DNA of 15,524 bases from Bacteroidales bacterium (lineage in GTDB: Bacteria > Bacteroidota > Bacteroidia > Bacteroidales > CG2-30-32-10), in NCBI GenBank assembly GCA_035353855.1, contig DAOQAK010000026.1, forward strand, positions 1 through 15,524, written 5' to 3'. Below the pieces are notes generated by a model, which had not been told where the DNA came from, ran no database searches, and saw only the letters and a program-made list of their open reading frames with translations. The position numbers were made by a program, and so were the translations under genes. Shown here in pieces: positions 8,634 through 15,318 of this stretch. The first letter of the stretch is position 1. Each line of letters starts with the position of its first letter.

Positions 8634-8664
8634 TTTGTAATGCCTGATAAACTATATAATTTTG
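8634..8664 (+). promoter_or_regulatory. Bacteroidota-type promoter of the tonB-like gene
   Basis: TTTG (-33 box, 8634-8637) and TAATTTTG (-7 box, 8657-8664) are separated by 19 nt and both match the primary sigma factor consensus TTTG / TAnnTTTG. The start of transcription would fall near 8670, leaving a leader of about 30 nt before the start codon at 8702. Confidence 0.8.
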
Positions 8665-8701
8665 TAACTTTCGGTTCGTTAGTAGTGATATAAAGTTTAG
8701 A

Positions 8702-9451
8702 ATGGACCCACATTTAGAAGACGAAATTTTATTTAAGCATCGTAACAGATCATACGGCGCTTATTTATTACGTCGGAGCTATATTCGTAACCTGACTATT
8801 TCGGTTGTTTTAGCTTTAATATTTTTCTTTACAGCTTTTATGATTGCTGTTGAATTAAATAAAAATATTGAAGAAGAAGATTATTATGATTTTAGTAATG
8901 TAGTTTTTGAATATTCATCACTTGAATATGCACCGGGCGAAATTCCTAAAGCTCCTGAAAATACTAACCCACCTGAAAAGAAATTAAATATTGCGAAAAC
9001 AGAAAACCTGAATGAAATTAAAGTAAAAGAAACAGTTGCAAATACCGAAAATACTTTAGAAGATAATTCTACATCAGATGCTGATAGTTTAAATGGAAAT
9101 CCTAATGGAGAAGGTAACGGTTCTGACACAGGGCTTGTTTTTACACGTGTGCAGGAAATTCCAATGTATCCCGGAGGTGAAGATGCAAGGAAAAAATTTA
9201 TTAAAGAGCACTTTAATTATGCAAGCCTCGGACAAAATGTAAAAATTCAGGGTGTAGTTTGGGTTTCTTTTATTGTTGAAAAAGACGGTTCATTATCTGC
9301 GATAAAAGTTTTGAATGGAATTGGTGCAGCCTGCGATGGCGAAGTAGTTAAAGTAGTTAAGAAAATGCCTAAATGGAAACCGGGAAAACGAAATGGCCTT
9401 CCGGTGCGTGTAATTCTTAAAATGCCTATACGGTTTGAGAATGCTATATAA
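8702..9451 (+). CDS. TonB-family energy transducer (single TM, C-terminal TonB domain)
   Basis: A 249-residue inner-membrane protein of the TonB family, which passes proton-motive energy from ExbB/ExbD to outer-membrane TonB-dependent transporters. The short cytoplasmic N-terminus has the NRSYGAYLLRRSYIRN motif common in Bacteroidota TonB proteins. One transmembrane helix follows (about 31-50, TISVVLALIFFFTAFMIAV). About 55-145 is a flexible periplasmic spacer rich in Pro, Glu, Asn and Ser. The C-terminal domain (about 155-247) starts at EIPMYPGGEDARKKFI and ends with GVVWVSFIVEKDGSLS and MPKWKPGKRNGLPVRV. No exbB, exbD or receptor gene lies beside it, so its partners are elsewhere. It has its own promoter and converges on rnhA with 5 bp between the stops and no visible terminator between them. 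No Shine-Dalgarno. Confidence 0.9.
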   Translation: MDPHLEDEILFKHRNRSYGAYLLRRSYIRNLTISVVLALIFFFTAFMIAVELNKNIEEEDYYDFSNVVFEYSSLEYAPGEIPKAPENTNPPEKKLNIAKTENLNEIKVKETVANTENTLEDNSTSDADSLNGNPNGEGNGSDTGLVFTRVQEIPMYPGGEDARKKFIKEHFNYASLGQNVKIQGVVWVSFIVEKDGSLSAIKVLNGIGAACDGEVVKVVKKMPKWKPGKRNGLPVRVILKMPIRFENAI

Positions 9452-9456
9452 AACGA

Positions 9457-9930
9457 TTACGATTCCTCTTTTTTCATTTCTTCATAACCTTCATCAACCA
9501 GTAAATTCGGCATTTGCGAGGTGGCTACGGCAAGTTTATCACAAATTTCATTTTGCGGATTGTTTGCATGTCCTTTGATCCAAACAAAATTTACTTTATG
9601 TTTTTTATAAACTTCAAGAAAGCGTAACCAGAGATCTTTATTTTTTTTCTTTTTAAAATTTATTCTAACCCATTCATGTAACCAGCCTTTTTCAACAGCT
9701 TCTACAACATATTTTGAATCGGAATAAATTGTAACCTGGCTGTTTTCAAACTTTAATGCTTCGAGTGCAACAATAACACTAAGCAGTTCCATTCTATTAT
9801 TCGTTGTAAGCCTGTATCCCTGCGAAAGTTCTTTGCGATATTTCCCTGAAATTAATACAACTCCATACCCACCGGGACCCGGGTTTCCGCGTGCACTGCC
9901 GTCGGTATATATGGTGATGGAATGGGGCAT
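9457..9930 (-). CDS. rnhA: Ribonuclease HI
   Basis: A 157-residue RNase HI that cuts the RNA strand of RNA-DNA hybrids such as R-loops and Okazaki primers. All catalytic residues are visible: Asp10 in IYTDGSARGNPGPGG, Glu48 in NNRMELL, Asp71 in IYSDSKYV and Asp131 in NEICDKLA, with the mobile-loop His121 in IKGHANN. The basic handle region (GWLHEWVRINFKKKKNKDLW) is present. The length is typical, with a short acidic and lysine-rich tail. The start codon is about 10 nt from a C/G-rich palindromic repeat (9942-9957), which separates it from the DUF559 pseudogene upstream. No Shine-Dalgarno is seen. Confidence 0.96.
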   Translation of the reverse strand: MPHSITIYTDGSARGNPGPGGYGVVLISGKYRKELSQGYRLTTNNRMELLSVIVALEALKFENSQVTIYSDSKYVVEAVEKGWLHEWVRINFKKKKNKDLWLRFLEVYKKHKVNFVWIKGHANNPQNEICDKLAVATSQMPNLLVDEGYEEMKKEES

Positions 9931-9941
9931 CTTAATATAGT

Positions 9942-9982
9942 CCCCCCTTGAGGGGGGCAGGGGGGTGAGAAATTCATCTCAC
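9942..9982 (+). repeat. C/G-rich palindromic repeat, copy 1 (plus orientation)
   Basis: CCCCCC-TTGA-GGGGGG (9942-9957) is a perfect 6-bp hairpin. A second G-run (9960-9965) follows, then a second hairpin GTGAGA-AATTCA-TCTCAC (9965-9982). It has the same layout as the inverted copy at 10388-10420: C-run, TTGA-type loop, G-run, spacer, G-run, RTGA. It lies between rnhA and the DUF559 pseudogene. Confidence 0.7.
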
Positions 9983-9991
9983 ACTTTATTA

Positions 9992-10378
9992 TTATTTAAA
10001 ATTATTTTTCTGTTCGAAATTATCAATATAATTTTCTATTTCTGCACTTACATTATCAATATCATATTTCACTTGTTGTTCGCTAAATCGTAATATTGAG
10101 AATCCCAGTTGTTTTAAATTTTTATCTCTTTCAATGTCTTTTTCATGTTTGAATAAATGTGAATAACCATCAATCTCAATTATCAAATTCAAATTTTTAC
10201 ACATGAAATCTGCAATATAGCTATCAACAGGGCGTTGTCGTAAAAATTGATACCCACGCATTTTTTTTGCTCTGAGTAACTCGCACCAAATCCTGATTTC
10301 TCAATCAGTTGAGTTGTTCCTGAGTTTACGGGCTAATGGTTTGAGATTTTTATTATAAAAATTGTTCGAGTACAACAT
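9992..10378 (-). pseudogene. DUF559 (Vsr-like) endonuclease, interrupted by an in-frame TGA
   Basis: Translated through, this is a 128-residue DUF559-family protein, a small PD-(D/E)xK nuclease fold related to very-short-patch-repair endonuclease. The N-terminal part reads LARKLRNNST and should continue as in family members (xSExxLW), but codon 26 is TGA (complement of 10301-10303) where Ser is usual; TCA to TGA is one change. The frame then continues without shift through IRIWCELLRAKKMRGYQFLRQ and the catalytic core RPVDSYIADFMCKNLNLIIEIDGYSH to ILRFSEQQV. A restart at the Met near MRGYQF (10261) would give 89 residues lacking the N-terminal helix. The core Asp and Glu residues are present, so the loss of function may be recent. 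The gene is bracketed by inverted copies of the C/G-rich palindrome. Role in repair, defence or mobility is inference. Confidence 0.85.
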
Positions 10379-10387
10379 GAAATAATT

Positions 10388-10420
10388 CATCCCCCTTAAT
10401 CCCCCTTTCAAAGGGGGACA
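10388..10420 (-). repeat. C/G-rich palindromic repeat, copy 2 (minus orientation)
   Basis: On the minus strand it reads C-run, TTTGAAA, G-run, ATTAA, G-run, ATGA; the hairpin is CCCCCTT (10401-10407) with AAGGGGG (10411-10417). It matches the copy at 9942-9982 in inverted orientation. It lies between the stop of the secreted-protein gene and the start of the DUF559 pseudogene. No T-run follows, so it is not a typical terminator. Confidence 0.7.
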
Positions 10421-10428
10421 GGTTTGTA

Positions 10429-11151
10429 CTAAAGTTTTGTGACTTTTGTAAGCATGCTGTATCCCATTAATTTTCCGTCTTTGTTATACGATTCGGTTTT
10501 TACAGAACCAACACCTACTGCATGATATTCAACACTTTTTATATTTACAGGGATTGTGATACCCATTGTTATTGTTTCCATAGTCATATCCTGGGTAATT
10601 TTATAACAAGTGTATGTTCCGGCGGTTGTAGTAATGCTTTCCTGGCTTTCAACTTTTCTATTGCTTACAGTAATCTTCATGGTTGAAAATAATGTTCCGT
10701 TGCTGTACATACTTATTGTTCCGGTTGCATCCTGTAAAGTCATACCAACAGTTAAATTTTGAGGAAGTTCCATCCATGTAGCATCCGATTTAATATCCAT
10801 GCCTTCGAATTGCTTTGAAGATTGAGCCGGAAGAAAACTTTTCATTTCGATATACATTTTATCACCATTACATTTTATTGAAGAATTGGTAGTGGCTTCA
10901 ACTTCATCTTTCTCGTTTTTTGTAGTTGTTTCTACCTTTGCCATTGTGCCTTCTGTAGTGGTAGTAACATCCGAAATTTTGTTAATGGTTTTTCCGGTAA
11001 CTTTATCTTTTGCATTATAGTTAGTCATTTCAAATTCATTTCCATTTGAAAGAGAATAATAAGCATTGCAAGTTTGTGACTTTGCAAGCATAGTTAAAGC
11101 TGATACAAATAAAAATGTAAATAAAACTGATAATAAATTTTTTGATTTCAT
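10429..11151 (-). CDS. Secreted DUF3108/TapB-like protein of unknown function
   Basis: A 240-residue predicted exported protein. Residues 1-26 form a signal peptide (MKSKNLLSV, hydrophobic core, cleavage near AKSQ). The mature part is beta-rich, starting CNAYYSLSNGNEFEMTNYNAKDKVTGKT, with the later signature TTAGTYTCYKITQDM and the closing GVGSVKTESYNKDGKLMGYSMLTKV. This pattern resembles Bacteroidota DUF3108/TapB-type proteins, thought to sit in the periplasm or outer membrane. There is no lipobox, transmembrane helix or T9SS domain. It follows the alcohol dehydrogenase gene on the same strand after 66 bp, but no shared function is evident. Function unknown; the family assignment is from pattern memory. 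Stop codon is TAG. Confidence 0.8.
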   Translation of the reverse strand: MKSKNLLSVLFTFLFVSALTMLAKSQTCNAYYSLSNGNEFEMTNYNAKDKVTGKTINKISDVTTTTEGTMAKVETTTKNEKDEVEATTNSSIKCNGDKMYIEMKSFLPAQSSKQFEGMDIKSDATWMELPQNLTVGMTLQDATGTISMYSNGTLFSTMKITVSNRKVESQESITTTAGTYTCYKITQDMTMETITMGITIPVNIKSVEYHAVGVGSVKTESYNKDGKLMGYSMLTKVTKL

Positions 11152-11217
11152 AATGGTTTATGTTAATGATTACTAAATGCAAATATCAGAAAAATATTCG
11201 AAATATCTATGATTTGA

Positions 11218-12360
11218 CTATTCGAACATTAGTTTGAGTATTTCGGATAAATCGTCGTTGCTTAATTTGTAATTCATTCCCGATACTTTATTCATAAGCA
11301 TTACATCAAGAATATGCTGTTGGTTTTCTTTACCAATGCCGCATTCAGCAAGCTTAAGTGGACATTCAATTTTTTTGAAAAGTTCTTCGAATTTAGAAAT
11401 TGTTTCATCAGCATTATCTACTGCGAATAATTCTTTGCCAAGTTCACAAATCCTTTCATTGGCGCGTGTTTTCATGACTTTCATCCAAGCAGGAAAAGCA
11501 ATGCTTAGCGAAGCACCATGAGGCACATCAAACAATAGTGATAAAACATGACCGATATCATGAACACCCCAATCGCCGCCATTACGGCCGGCTAAGGTAA
11601 TACCGTTTAATGCTAAGGTTGATGCATAAAGAATTTTTTCACGCAATTCATAATTCTTTAAATCATTCAAAAGCTGTGGGCCATATTCCATGGCTTCACG
11701 AATAATCGAATAAACAATTTTATCGGAAAGGGTAGCATCACCTTTTCCGAAATAAGCTTCGAGGCAATGTGCAATTAAATCTGCAATTCCGTAAGCAGTA
11801 TAATTTCGCGGAACTGAAAAAGTAAATTGCGGGTCGAGGAAAGAATGTTTCGGATAACATAAAGGATTGCCCCAACCTATTTTTTGTTTTGTTTTATGAT
11901 TTTGCAAAACAGCAAACGGATTCATTTCTGTTCCGGTTGCAGCCAATGTAAGCACTGCAATTAATGGGATTGCTCTTGTCGGTTTTTTTAATCCGCTGTA
12001 AAAATCCCATGCGCTATGCGAAACAGGAATTGTTATTGAAATGATTTTTGCCGAATCAATAACACTGCCACCGCCAACAGCAAGCACAACATCAACATTA
12101 TTATTTCTTCCCAGTCGTGCTGCAAAATCAACATCTTCAACAACCGGGTTTGACTTAATGCCACTATATTCGTACACCTCGGCATTTATACTTTTTAATT
12201 GAGTAATAATGTTTTCGTAGATGCCATTTTCTTTAATTGAATTTTTTCCGTAAACAAGCAGCACTCGTTTCCCATATTGAGAAATAGTTTTAGCAAAATC
12301 GTTCAGGATATTTTTTCCAAAATGTAGTTTTGTAGGATTATATAAAACAAAATTTTCCAT
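11218..12360 (-). CDS. Iron-containing alcohol dehydrogenase (butanol dehydrogenase-like)
   Basis: A 380-residue group III alcohol dehydrogenase of the BDH/YqhD branch, which interconverts aldehydes and primary alcohols with NAD(P)H. The N-terminal nucleotide-binding domain has the GGGSVIDSAK motif (96-105). The C-terminal helical domain carries the four metal ligands Asp194 and His198 (in GIADLIAHCLE), His267 (in GGDWGVHDIGH) and His281 (in DVPHGASLSI). The opening FVLYNPTKLHFGK and LTLAATGTEMN (137-147) are characteristic of this branch. The length is standard and no lesion is seen. It is transcribed away from the dimethylargininase gene. A TAACTTTG box lies 20-27 bp before the start, and no Shine-Dalgarno is present. 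It probably serves redox balance or aldehyde detoxification; the substrate is not determinable. Confidence 0.94.
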   Translation of the reverse strand: MENFVLYNPTKLHFGKNILNDFAKTISQYGKRVLLVYGKNSIKENGIYENIITQLKSINAEVYEYSGIKSNPVVEDVDFAARLGRNNNVDVVLAVGGGSVIDSAKIISITIPVSHSAWDFYSGLKKPTRAIPLIAVLTLAATGTEMNPFAVLQNHKTKQKIGWGNPLCYPKHSFLDPQFTFSVPRNYTAYGIADLIAHCLEAYFGKGDATLSDKIVYSIIREAMEYGPQLLNDLKNYELREKILYASTLALNGITLAGRNGGDWGVHDIGHVLSLLFDVPHGASLSIAFPAWMKVMKTRANERICELGKELFAVDNADETISKFEELFKKIECPLKLAECGIGKENQQHILDVMLMNKVSGMNYKLSNDDLSEILKLMFE

Positions 12361-12379
12361 GTTTAAAGTTCTTAAAAAG

Positions 12380-12387
12380 CAAAGTTA
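12380..12387 (-). promoter_or_regulatory. Candidate -7 box for the alcohol dehydrogenase
   Basis: On the minus strand the sequence is TAACTTTG, a full match to TAnnTTTG, 20 bp before the start codon at 12360. No convincing -33 box was found at 19-21 bp spacing. Confidence 0.45.
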
Positions 12388-12450
12388 AATAAAATGCTTT
12401 TTCTCTTTAAAAAATTATCAACTTTAATGCAATCATTTGCCCGAAAAATT

Positions 12451-12458
12451 TATATTTG
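12451..12458 (+). promoter_or_regulatory. Candidate -7 box for the dimethylargininase gene
   Basis: TATATTTG matches TAnnTTTG 36 bp before the chosen start codon at 12495. The nearest TTTG (12436-12439) is only 11 nt away, too close for a standard -33 box. If this box is used, transcription starts near 12464, downstream of the alternative ATG at 12456, which supports the later start. Confidence 0.45.
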
Positions 12459-12483
12459 TTTATTATTAACCAATTAAACCCAC

Positions 12484-12489
12484 GGAGGT
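12484..12489 (+). promoter_or_regulatory. Shine-Dalgarno site fixing the start at 12495
   Basis: GGAGGT lies 5 nt before ATG 12495. It is a six-base match to the anti-Shine-Dalgarno sequence, unusual in this window: none of the other intact genes has one. It selects 12495 over the in-frame ATG at 12456. Confidence 0.8.
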
Positions 12490-12494
12490 GTAAG

Positions 12495-13256
12495 ATGTTT
12501 AGAAATGCTATTGTTAGAACGCCATGCGAGAACATGGTAAATGGAATTACCAATGCAAAACTTGGAGCTCCTGTTCATAAAAAAGCTTTAGCGCAACATG
12601 AAAAATATATTGAAGCTTTAATCAGTTGCGGTGTTTCTGTAACAGTGCTTGAAGCGGATAACGATTTTCCCGATTCAACATTTATCGAGGATACGGCTTT
12701 GCTTACACCTCACTGCGCCATTATTGCCAATCCCGGCGCAGCAGCAAGAAAAGGTGAGACCAAAAAAGTGGAAGAGGTCTTAAAAGATTTTTATAAGAAT
12801 TTTGAATACGTGAAAGAACCTGATACTGTTGAACCCGGCGATATCATGATGGTTGGTGAACATTTTTATATCGGGTTATCGAAGCGAACAAATAAAAGCG
12901 GTGCCGAAAAAACAATTTCAATATTAAAAAAATATGGAATGACAGGTTCTGTAGTTACACTCGAAAAAGTGTTGCATTTAAAAACAGGGATGTCGTATCT
13001 TGAACACAATAATCTTGTTGTTGCTGGTGAATTTATTGAGAAACCGGATTTGCAAAAATTTAATTTATTGAAAGTTGATGCAGACGAAAGTTATGCGGGA
13101 AATTGTATTTGGGTAAATGATAAAGTGCTTGTACCTGCTGGTTTCCCTAAGATTCGAAAGAAAATAGAAAACGCCGGTTACGAAACCATTGCTCTCGATA
13201 TGTCTGAATTCCGTAAGCTTGACGGTGGACTGAGTTGTTTATCGTTGCGATTTTAA
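12495..13256 (+). CDS. ddaH: Dimethylargininase (DDAH) / arginine deiminase-superfamily amidinohydrolase
   Basis: A 253-residue enzyme of the guanidino-group-modifying superfamily, expected to hydrolyse methylated arginine (dimethylarginine to citrulline and dimethylamine) or a related guanidine. Numbered from ATG 12495 the catalytic set matches bacterial DDAH almost exactly: Asp60, Glu65 and Asp66 in PDSTFIEDTA, Arg85, Arg131, His161 in VLHLKTGMSYL and the nucleophile Cys248 in LDGGLSCLSLRF at the C-terminus. The EPGDIM segment (113-118) is also typical. The length fits the single-domain DDAH type, not the roughly 400-residue arginine deiminase. It is divergent from the alcohol dehydrogenase and converges on uvrC. 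A Shine-Dalgarno unlike its neighbours precedes it. The true substrate could be another guanidine compound; the family assignment is firm. Confidence 0.9.
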   Translation: MFRNAIVRTPCENMVNGITNAKLGAPVHKKALAQHEKYIEALISCGVSVTVLEADNDFPDSTFIEDTALLTPHCAIIANPGAAARKGETKKVEEVLKDFYKNFEYVKEPDTVEPGDIMMVGEHFYIGLSKRTNKSGAEKTISILKKYGMTGSVVTLEKVLHLKTGMSYLEHNNLVVAGEFIEKPDLQKFNLLKVDADESYAGNCIWVNDKVLVPAGFPKIRKKIENAGYETIALDMSEFRKLDGGLSCLSLRF

Positions 13257-13259
13257 TAG

Positions 13260-13336
13260 AACACGGATGATACAGATAATACTGATTTAAACGGATTAAT
13301 GGTTATGTATTTTTTTCCGTGTTATCCGCGTGAAAT
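13260..13336. repeat. Degenerate repeat and inverted repeat between converging ddaH and uvrC
   Basis: Positions 13261-13297 contain a degenerate run with about 9-nt period (ACACGGATG, ATACAGATA, ATACTGATT, then AAACGGATT). AACACGGA (13260-13267) is inverted as TCCGTGTT (13316-13323), and GATTTAAACGGAT has a looser inverted partner at ATCCGCGTGAAATC (13325-13338). It fills the gap between two converging stop codons and could act as a two-way terminator or be a dispersed repeat. Confidence 0.5.
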
Positions 13337-13343
13337 CAGCGTT

Positions 13344-15143
13344 TTATTTTTTAAAGAATTCAAAAACAAATTTTCCTTTGTGTTTTCCTATTGCATTTTG
13401 AATTTCTTCGAGTGTGGCTTTTTTAATATTGTTCACCGATTTGAATTTTCGAAGTAAGGTTTGAATTGTTTTTTCACCGATATTTTCTATTTCAGAAAGC
13501 TCTGATTTTACCAATGCTTTTTCTCTTTTCTTTCGGTGATGCGTTATTCCAAAACGATGTGCTTCATCGCGCATTTGTTGTATCAATCGCAGTGATTCCG
13601 ATTTTTTATCGAGATAAAGCGGAACGGAATCGTTGGGATAATATATTTCTTCCAGCTTTTTTGCAATGCCGATGATATTTATTTTTCCGTACAATCCAAT
13701 TTCTTTCAAACTTTTAACTGCCGAACTTAACTGTCCTTTGCCGCCATCGACAATGATTAGCTGAGGCAGCGACTGATTTTCTTCAAGCATTCTTTTGTAT
13801 CTTCTTGAGATCACTTCTTCCATCGATGCAAAGTCGTTGGGGCCTTCAACAGTTTTAATATTAAAATGACGGTATTCTTTTTTATCGGGCTTGGCATTTT
13901 TAAAAACCACTAATGCCGAAACAGGGAAAGCTCCCTGAATATTAGAATTATCAAAGCATTCAATATGTGTGGGTAAATTATTCAAACGAAGATCGTTCAT
14001 CATTTGTGAAAGAATTCTTTTGCTGTGGCGTTCCGGGTCAACCAATTCTTTTTGCTTTTGTTTTTCTTCCATGAAATATTTTGCATTCCTTTCAGAAAGT
14101 TCAAGCAATTGTTTTTTGTCGCCTTTCTGCGGAACAGTATAATTTATTTCAGGAATTGTAATCTGCGGAATAAAAGGAACGATAAGCTCTTTGGCGTTGC
14201 TGTCGAAACGTTGACGAAAATCAGTGATTGCAAATGAAAGTATTTCTTCATCCGTTTCATCAAGTTTTTTGCGAACTTCAACCGAATGTGTAGTTACAAT
14301 GGCACCATCAATAATTTTCAGGTAATTTACATAACCGTTATTTTCATCACTCACAATCGAAAGAACATCAACATTGCTGATGGCTGGATTTACAATTGTT
14401 GACTTACCTTGATATTTTTCAAGCAACTCAATTTTTTCTTTTATGATTTGCGCTTTCTCAAAATCAAGATTTATGGAATGGTCGTTCATCAGTGTTTTCA
14501 ACTGCTTCAGAACATTCGAAATATTTCCTTTGATGATATCTTTAATTTGTGAAATGGTTTTGTTATAATCATCTTCATCCTGATATCCTTCGCATGGGCC
14601 TTTGCAATTGTGAATATGATATTCCAGACAGACTTTAAATTTTTTTGCAGAAATATTTTCTTCAGTAAGTTTCAAATTGCAATTTCGTAATTGATACAAT
14701 TGTTTAATCAAATCGAGCAACGTGTGCAAAAGCCTTACAGACGCATAAGGACCGAAATATTGCGAGCCATCTTTAATGATATTTCGTGTTTGAAAAATGC
14801 GTGGGAAACGCTCGTTTTTAATGCAAATCCAGGGATAAGTTTTGTCGTCTTTAAGAAGAACATTATACTTGGGTTGTAATTCTTTTATCAGATTATTTTC
14901 AAGCAGCAATGCATCAAATTCGCTTTTAACAACGGTATATCGGATGTCGGTAATTTTTTTTACCATCACATTTATTTTTCCGCTAATCTGTGTTTTAGAG
15001 AAATATGAAGTAACTCTTTTTTTCAGACTCTTTGCTTTGCCTACGTAAATGATAGTTCCGGAACTATCAAAAAATTGATAGATGCCGGGATTATCGGGAA
15101 GATTATTAAGTATGTGTTGTATGTTTTTATTAATTTCTAACAT
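13344..15143 (-). CDS. uvrC: UvrABC excinuclease subunit C
   Basis: A 599-residue UvrC, the nuclease of nucleotide excision repair that cuts both sides of a lesion after UvrA/UvrB loading. The N-terminal GIY-YIG domain (about 16-95) has PGIYQFF and IYVGKAKSLKKRV and makes the 3' cut. Four cysteines at 155, 172, 180 and 184 (CLEYHIHNCKGPC) match the iron-sulfur ligand positions of UvrC. A UVR motif (about 220-245, DFEKAQIIKEKIELLEKY) contacts UvrB. The RNase H-like domain has Asp398 (ECFDNSN), Asp437 (GPNDFAS), Asp466 (IIVDGGKGQ) and His529 (RDEAHRF) for the 5' cut. A helix-hairpin-helix pair (about 548-599) ends the protein. All key residues are present. The start codon at 15143 is also the left edge of the tandem duplication upstream, so its promoter probably lies inside repeated DNA. 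Confidence 0.97.
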   Translation of the reverse strand: MLEINKNIQHILNNLPDNPGIYQFFDSSGTIIYVGKAKSLKKRVTSYFSKTQISGKINVMVKKITDIRYTVVKSEFDALLLENNLIKELQPKYNVLLKDDKTYPWICIKNERFPRIFQTRNIIKDGSQYFGPYASVRLLHTLLDLIKQLYQLRNCNLKLTEENISAKKFKVCLEYHIHNCKGPCEGYQDEDDYNKTISQIKDIIKGNISNVLKQLKTLMNDHSINLDFEKAQIIKEKIELLEKYQGKSTIVNPAISNVDVLSIVSDENNGYVNYLKIIDGAIVTTHSVEVRKKLDETDEEILSFAITDFRQRFDSNAKELIVPFIPQITIPEINYTVPQKGDKKQLLELSERNAKYFMEEKQKQKELVDPERHSKRILSQMMNDLRLNNLPTHIECFDNSNIQGAFPVSALVVFKNAKPDKKEYRHFNIKTVEGPNDFASMEEVISRRYKRMLEENQSLPQLIIVDGGKGQLSSAVKSLKEIGLYGKINIIGIAKKLEEIYYPNDSVPLYLDKKSESLRLIQQMRDEAHRFGITHHRKKREKALVKSELSEIENIGEKTIQTLLRKFKSVNNIKKATLEEIQNAIGKHKGKFVFEFFKK

Positions 15144-15318
15144 TTTTTAATTCAGCATTCAGAAGTGAGAAGTCAGAATTTTAATTTTATTCTTCAAATT
15201 CAGCATTCAGTATTCTGAACTCTGCATTCTGCATTCTTAATTCTGCATTCTTAATTCTGCACTCTTAATTTTGTTTTCTAAATTCTATAAAGTTTTACAA
15301 CGTACAGTTTATTTAATT
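15140..15318. repeat. Tandem duplication upstream of uvrC, unit 1
   Basis: The 179-bp unit starts with ACATTTTTTAATTCAGC, so it includes the complement of the uvrC ATG, and ends in a TTTATTTAAT-type segment. It contains a minisatellite block (15221-15270) built from TCTGCAT and TTAATTCTGCATTC subunits. Flanks on both sides of the minisatellite match unit 2 without a difference that I can see. Confidence 0.92.

Noticed and set aside
10401..10417. Hairpin after the secreted-protein gene as a terminator
   Set aside because: No T-run follows on the minus strand, and the same hairpin recurs at 9942-9957 as part of a dispersed repeat.
10429..12360. Operon linking the alcohol dehydrogenase and the secreted protein
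   Set aside because: Same strand with a 66-bp gap, but no functional link and no overlap; co-transcription is possible but not supported.
12456..12494. Upstream ATG extending ddaH by 13 codons
   Set aside because: The Shine-Dalgarno, the putative -7 box overlapping the ATG and the catalytic numbering all favour ATG 12495.
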